Notes under the pieces: generated by a model
Told to the model about the DNA's origin: nothing
Seen by the model: the letters and a program-made list of their open reading frames with translations, nothing else
The model's database searches: none
Assembly: GCF_024171925.1 (NCBI RefSeq)
Contig: NZ_JAMTCO010000008.1
Coordinates: 1-64,000, forward strand
Direction: 5' to 3'
Origin: Actinokineospora diospyrosa
GTDB lineage: Bacteria; Actinomycetota; Actinomycetes; Mycobacteriales; Pseudonocardiaceae
Length of the DNA: 64,000 nt
Position numbers and translations under genes: made by a program
Shown here: positions 60,801 to 64,000 of the stretch, one piece after another
Layout of the letters: each line of letters opens with the position of its first letter
How positions within the stretch are numbered: position 1 is the first letter of the stretch

Positions 60801-61294
60801 TGGAGTCGCTTGAACCAGGCGCGGAGTCCTTCATCCCAGGTCAGGAAACCCCGATACCGGCGGCCGCTGCCGCTGCCGTCTGCCACAGATCGCCCTCGTC
60901 CTGGGCGGAGAGCACGTCCGGCGGCCGCCGCCTCCAGTTGCCGAAAGAGATCCTCGACTCGCTGGGAGCGGCCCTGCGACGCGGATATGCCGCTGCGGCG
61001 CTCGATGGGCTGCGGTTGCGCCTGGGAGTGTCGTTGAAGTTCACGGTCGAGGCCGTCGGTGACGACCAGGTGCGGCGGCCCCTGCACATGGTCGGCCACC
61101 AGGATCTGGGAACGCTGAGCCACGGCTTGGTCGACGCGCGTGTGCAGGTATATGAGAATGTTGGTGTCGATGACCGCTTCCAGCAGACTGGGCTTGTTGT
61201 CGAGGACCTCGGCATCCACCGTGAAGCTGAACACGAATGCGTGAATCCACACCAAAGGCCGCCGCCCGGCCCCGCGACCCGGGTCGTCTACCAT
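60801..61294 (-). pseudogene. Broken PIN-domain ribonuclease-like gene
   Basis: The front half reads AVIDTNILIYLHTR (first PIN Asp) and later LVVTDGLDREL. The next conserved part, LSAQDEGDLWQTAAAAAAGIG, is in a different frame, and the final FLTWDEGLRAW returns to the first frame. All PIN acidic positions can thus be found, but only across two compensating frame changes near 60850-60960. PIN proteins are usually toxin ribonucleases, and no antitoxin gene is seen. The 3' end is joined to the secreted-protein fragment. Confidence 0.55.
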
Positions 61295-61327
61295 CCCCAA
61301 CGGACAAGGTAACCAGGAGAGGGACAC

Positions 61328-61552
61328 GTGGGCTGGCTGATCCTCTTCCTACCGACCGCGGCCGTCTGGGTGGTTCTCATCGGTGCGCTCATCAACCACT
61401 CGGGTCCCATCGTCACGGTCCCGCTGGGCGTCGGCGCCCTCCTCGGCGCCTTCGCGATCCTCACCCAAGAGCCCTGGCTCCTGGTCCCCGTGGTCCTCGC
61501 CTGGGCCTGGGGCGTCGCCATGCTCGTCCGAGCCGAACGACGCACGCGATGA
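61328..61552 (+). CDS. Small membrane protein
   Basis: A 74-residue protein with two to three hydrophobic spans (LILFLPTAAVWVVLIGALI, IVTVPLGVGALLGAFAIL, PWLLVPVVLAWAWGVAMLV) and a basic tail (RAERRTR). The GTG follows AGGAGAGGG closely. No family is recognised. It starts just upstream of, and divergent from, the PIN relic and is convergent with the FMN reductase gene. Confidence 0.65.
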   Translation: MGWLILFLPTAAVWVVLIGALINHSGPIVTVPLGVGALLGAFAILTQEPWLLVPVVLAWAWGVAMLVRAERRTR

Positions 61553-61592
61553 CTGCGGGCGCACACCCCGGGAACTCGGCCGAATAGTGCGC

Positions 61593-61627
61593 GACATGGC
61601 CCGCGAAGAATCTCCGCGGGCCATGTC
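61593..61627. terminator. Bidirectional hairpin between convergent genes
   Basis: Perfect 13-bp arms (GACATGGCCCGCG at 61593-61605 and its complement at 61615-61627) with a 9-nt loop, between the ends of the small membrane protein gene and the FMN reductase gene. Confidence 0.85.
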
Positions 61628-61636
61628 ACCGGTGCA

Positions 61637-62200
61637 TTACTTAGCGCGCAGGGGCGCCAAGGCTTGGCCCCAGGCGACGACCTGGTCGAGCAGTTTGTCC
61701 AGGGTCGGTGCGTGGTGGTCGCCGGGGGTGAGGTTCCCGTTGGCGTCAAAATCGGTGAACATCGAGAGGGCGACCTGGTCGCGCACGTCGGCGATGTGCA
61801 GTTCCGCGACCACCAGTCGCAGTTGCTCCACCGCGCGTGTCGCGCCGACCAGGCCGTAGCCGACGAAGCCCGCCGATTTGTTCTTCCACTCGTGGTAGAG
61901 GAAGTCGATCGCGTTCTTCAGCACGCCCGTGGTGCCGTGGTTGTACTCCGGGGTGACGAAGACGAAGCCGTCGTAAGAGGCCACCGCCTCGGCCCAGCGC
62001 TTCGTGTGGTCGTTGGCGTAGTCCGATCCCATCGCGGCCGGGACCGGCTCGTCCAGGTGCGGTAGGGCGAAGTCGGCGAGGTCGACGACCTCGTAGGTGG
62101 CGTCCCCGCGCTGGGTCGCCAGCTTGTGCACCCACTGCGCCACCGCCTCGCCCTTCCGGCCGGGGCGGGTGCTGCCGATGATGATGCCGATGCGCGTCAT
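61637..62200 (-). CDS. NADPH-dependent FMN reductase (flavodoxin fold)
   Basis: A 187-residue quinone/azo-type reductase. IIGSTRPGRKGEAVAQW is the FMN phosphate loop; VTPEYNHGTTGVLKNAIDFLYHEW is the family signature with PEYN; GFVGYGLVGATRAVEQLR follows. It would reduce FMN or quinones with NADPH in the cytosol. The ATG is chosen with GGAAGGAAAGG upstream; the frame stays open further up. A CGTTGG-N4-CCAACG palindrome lies 70 bp upstream, shared with the MFS/MarR promoter region, so it probably belongs to the same regulon. Confidence 0.92.
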   Translation of the reverse strand: MTRIGIIIGSTRPGRKGEAVAQWVHKLATQRGDATYEVVDLADFALPHLDEPVPAAMGSDYANDHTKRWAEAVASYDGFVFVTPEYNHGTTGVLKNAIDFLYHEWKNKSAGFVGYGLVGATRAVEQLRLVVAELHIADVRDQVALSMFTDFDANGNLTPGDHHAPTLDKLLDQVVAWGQALAPLRAK

Positions 62201-62269
62201 GTCGCCTTTCCTTCCAGGTGCCCTGCGGCCGCCGGAGTGTGTGGGATGGACCAACGATACCCAGCGGTT

Positions 62270-62285
62270 CGTTGGGTGTCCAACG
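62270..62285. promoter_or_regulatory. Predicted MarR operator upstream of the FMN reductase
   Basis: Perfect palindrome CGTTGG-GTGT-CCAACG in the 94-bp gap between the MFS stop codon and the reductase start. A further half-site (CCAACGAT at about 62251-62258) is next to it. The same arms occur at 63725-63740. Confidence 0.65.
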
Positions 62286-62294
62286 ATAACCCGG

Positions 62295-63701
62295 TCAGCG
62301 CGCCGCGGCGCGCTGCTCGCGGGTCAGCCAGACCGCCGCGGCCAGGGCCACCAGGGAGGCGCCGGTCAGCCACCAGAAGGTCTCGCGGAAGGCGGCCGGG
62401 TCCGTGGCGCCGTCGGACAGGATCACCACGAACAGGGCGCTGCCCAGCGCGCCGCCGACCCGGGACAGGATGTTGACCTGGGCGCTGGCGTCGGGCAGCT
62501 GCCGCTGGTCGACGCTGGCCAGCGCGGAGGACACCCCCGGCGAGCCCGCCAGCGCCATCCCGATCCCGCGCAGCACCTGCAGCACCTCGACCAGCACGAG
62601 GTCGGGCCGGGCGGGCAGCAGCGCCATCGCCACGGTGGTCGCCACGGTGAGAACGAGGCCCGCCACGGTGACCACGCCGCCACCGAAGCGGTCGTTGAGC
62701 CAGCCCGCCGCCGGGAAGGTGGCCGCCGCGCCGATGCTGAAGGCCATCAGCAGCAGGCCCACGTCCACGATGTCCGCACCGAGTTGGAGCTGGAAGTACA
62801 GCGGCATCACGACCAGGCCGCCGAAGAGTGACGCGCCCGCGAAGAACACCTCCGCCGAGGCCGCGGCGAACCGGCGGTTGGCGACCAGCCGCAGGTCCAT
62901 CAGCGGCTCCTCGCTGCGCAGCGAGCGCCACCCGAAAGCCCCCAGTGCCACCAGGCCGATGACCAGCGGGATCCACGCCCGCGGTCCGCTCGACGAGCCG
63001 GAGATCTCGGTGAGGGCGTAGACGGTCAGCGGCAGGCCGATGACCACCAGGCCGAGTGCGACCAGGTCGAGCCGCCCGGCCTCGCCGCGCTCGCCGCGGG
63101 GCAGGTGGCGCAGCGCCAGCAGGAGGCCCACCAGGCCGATCGGCAGGTTGATCAGGAACAGCCAGTGCCAGGACAGGTTCGCGATGAGCACCGCGCCGAG
63201 CACCGGCCCGAAGGCGGGCGCCAGGATCGAGGGCACGCTGGAGATGGCGATGACCCGCCCCATCCGGCCCTTGCCCGCGACCTGGCCCAGGATGGTCATC
63301 CCGGCCGGGATCAGCAGCCCGCCCGCCACGCCCTGGACCACCCGGCCCACGACCAGCCAGATGATGTCCGGCGCGACCGCGCAGAGCCCGGAGGCGACGG
63401 TGAACCCGGCCAGCGCCCATAGCCACAGCCTGCCCGCGCCGATCCGCTTGCTCAGCCAGCCGCACGCGGGCAGCGCCGCGGCCAGCGCGAGCAGGTAGCC
63501 GCTGTTGACCCACTGCGCGGTCGACAGCGGCGCGTCGAGCCTGCTGCCGATGGTGTCGAGCCCGACGTTGACCAGCGAGGTGTCCAGGCCCGCCATCAGC
63601 GAGCCGAACGCGAGCAGGAGCGCGGTGCGCCACACCGACGCGGGCACGGCGCCCCCGTCGTCGTGGTCCCGGGCGGTCTCGCCCTTCGTCGTGGTCGCCA
63701 T
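62295..63701 (-). CDS. DHA2-type MFS multidrug transporter
   Basis: A 468-residue protein with about 14 spans. Helix 1 has FGSLMAGLDTSLVNVGLDTI, the helix 2-3 loop GWLSKRIGAGRLW, and helix 5 AFGPVLGAVLI (motif C), as in EmrB/QacA-type exporters. The ATG follows AGGGGAAG. It is divergent from a marR gene, a standard arrangement for a drug pump kept silent by its repressor. The operators lie between them. Confidence 0.93.
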   Translation of the reverse strand: MATTTKGETARDHDDGGAVPASVWRTALLLAFGSLMAGLDTSLVNVGLDTIGSRLDAPLSTAQWVNSGYLLALAAALPACGWLSKRIGAGRLWLWALAGFTVASGLCAVAPDIIWLVVGRVVQGVAGGLLIPAGMTILGQVAGKGRMGRVIAISSVPSILAPAFGPVLGAVLIANLSWHWLFLINLPIGLVGLLLALRHLPRGERGEAGRLDLVALGLVVIGLPLTVYALTEISGSSSGPRAWIPLVIGLVALGAFGWRSLRSEEPLMDLRLVANRRFAAASAEVFFAGASLFGGLVVMPLYFQLQLGADIVDVGLLLMAFSIGAAATFPAAGWLNDRFGGGVVTVAGLVLTVATTVAMALLPARPDLVLVEVLQVLRGIGMALAGSPGVSSALASVDQRQLPDASAQVNILSRVGGALGSALFVVILSDGATDPAAFRETFWWLTGASLVALAAAVWLTREQRAAAR

Positions 63702-63724
63702 GGTCTTCCCCTGTCCGTCCCTAT

Positions 63725-63768
63725 CGTTGGGCTTCCAACGGTACTCCCCCTGTGTTGGATGTCCAACG
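63725..63768. promoter_or_regulatory. Paired MarR operators between MFS and marR
   Basis: Two palindromes: CGTTGG-GCTT-CCAACG at 63725-63740 and GTTGG-ATGT-CCAAC at 63754-63767, with centres 28 bp apart, in the divergent promoter region. Both match the site upstream of the FMN reductase gene. Confidence 0.7.
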
Positions 63769-63791
63769 CAGGCCGGGCTACACTCGGCGAT

Positions 63792-64000
63792 ATGGACGAA
63801 CCGCTGCTGCAACCGGACGTCGACCCCCCGGTGCGCCTCTGGCGGCTGACCTCGTGGCTGCTGCACCAGGCCACCGCCAGGGCCAACCGGCTGGTGGTCG
63901 CGCACTTCGGCAGGCCGGGCGGGCGGATGCGCTACGCCATCCTGGCCGGGCTCGACCAGTTCGGGTCGCTGAGCCAGGCCGACCTGAGCCGCCGCCTCGG
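63792..64000 (+). CDS. MarR-family regulator (partial, cut by window end)
   Basis: The first 69 residues of a MarR-type repressor: MDEPLLQPDVDPPVRLWRL, a dimerisation helix (TSWLLHQATARANRLVVAHF), then RYAILAGLDQFGSLSQADLS and RRLG, the start of the helix-turn-helix. The ATG is the first in the frame. Position next to the divergent pump and over the CCAAC palindromes suggests that it represses both. The remainder lies beyond the window. Confidence 0.85.
   Translation, partial: MDEPLLQPDVDPPVRLWRLTSWLLHQATARANRLVVAHFGRPGGRMRYAILAGLDQFGSLSQADLSRRL

Overview
The window is very GC-rich DNA with GTG and TTG starts, 4-nt gene overlaps, large modular NRPS and PKS genes, MarR and Crp-type regulators and Gly-rich secreted proteins. 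This points to a filamentous actinomycete, plausibly a member of the Pseudonocardiales (inference from style and gene content; no rRNA is present to confirm it).

Region 1 (549-20438, + strand) is a catecholate siderophore locus. dhbA, dhbC, dhbE, dhbB and a free-standing aryl carrier protein make and load 2,3-dihydroxybenzoate. A siderophore-interacting reductase follows. A C-A-T-E-C-A-T-E-C NRPS builds the peptide, an MFS pump probably exports it, and a short class II DAHP synthase probably boosts chorismate supply. The ABC uptake genes between the reductase and the NRPS are wrecked: a binding protein without its lipobox Cys and middle, and half a permease. The NRPS ends in a condensation domain and no thioesterase follows, so product release is unexplained.

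Region 2 (20671-26061) is accessory: a DUF309 protein, a frameshifted beta-helix surface-protein relic, a secreted Gly-rich protein with a ~55-residue periodic repeat, a secreted Fn3 protein split by one in-frame stop codon, and a DUF1963 protein.

Region 3 (26191-46878) is a hybrid PKS-NRPS cluster with no close match that I recognise. The minus-strand operon encodes three PKS proteins ending in Cy-A(Cys)-T-TE, then an AhpD-like protein, a secreted TTHB210-like protein and an MFS exporter. A second AhpD-like gene and a convergent marR gene sit beside the promoter. No module contains a ketoreductase, one AT has Cys in place of the catalytic Ser, and the DH domains look dead. Copies of the palindrome GTCAAG-N3-CTTGAC lie on the PKS promoter and upstream of the second ahpD gene, with a degenerate copy before marR. 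This suggests a single MarR regulon.

Region 4 (47299-57203) holds a Cys/Gly-tailed TIGR04222-type protein, a membrane protein, an M6 metalloprotease, a VOC protein, an IS relic, a complete IS30-family element and an XRE-Crp fusion regulator divergent from a small membrane protein.

Region 5 (57393-64000) holds a large STAND-like NTPase whose N-terminus is disturbed by a G12 tract and a frame change, a secreted protein with a truncated paralog joined to a broken PIN gene, and a compact drug/redox module. That module comprises an FMN reductase, a DHA2 MFS pump and a divergent MarR regulator cut by the window end, with CGTTGG-N4-CCAACG-type operators at both promoters.
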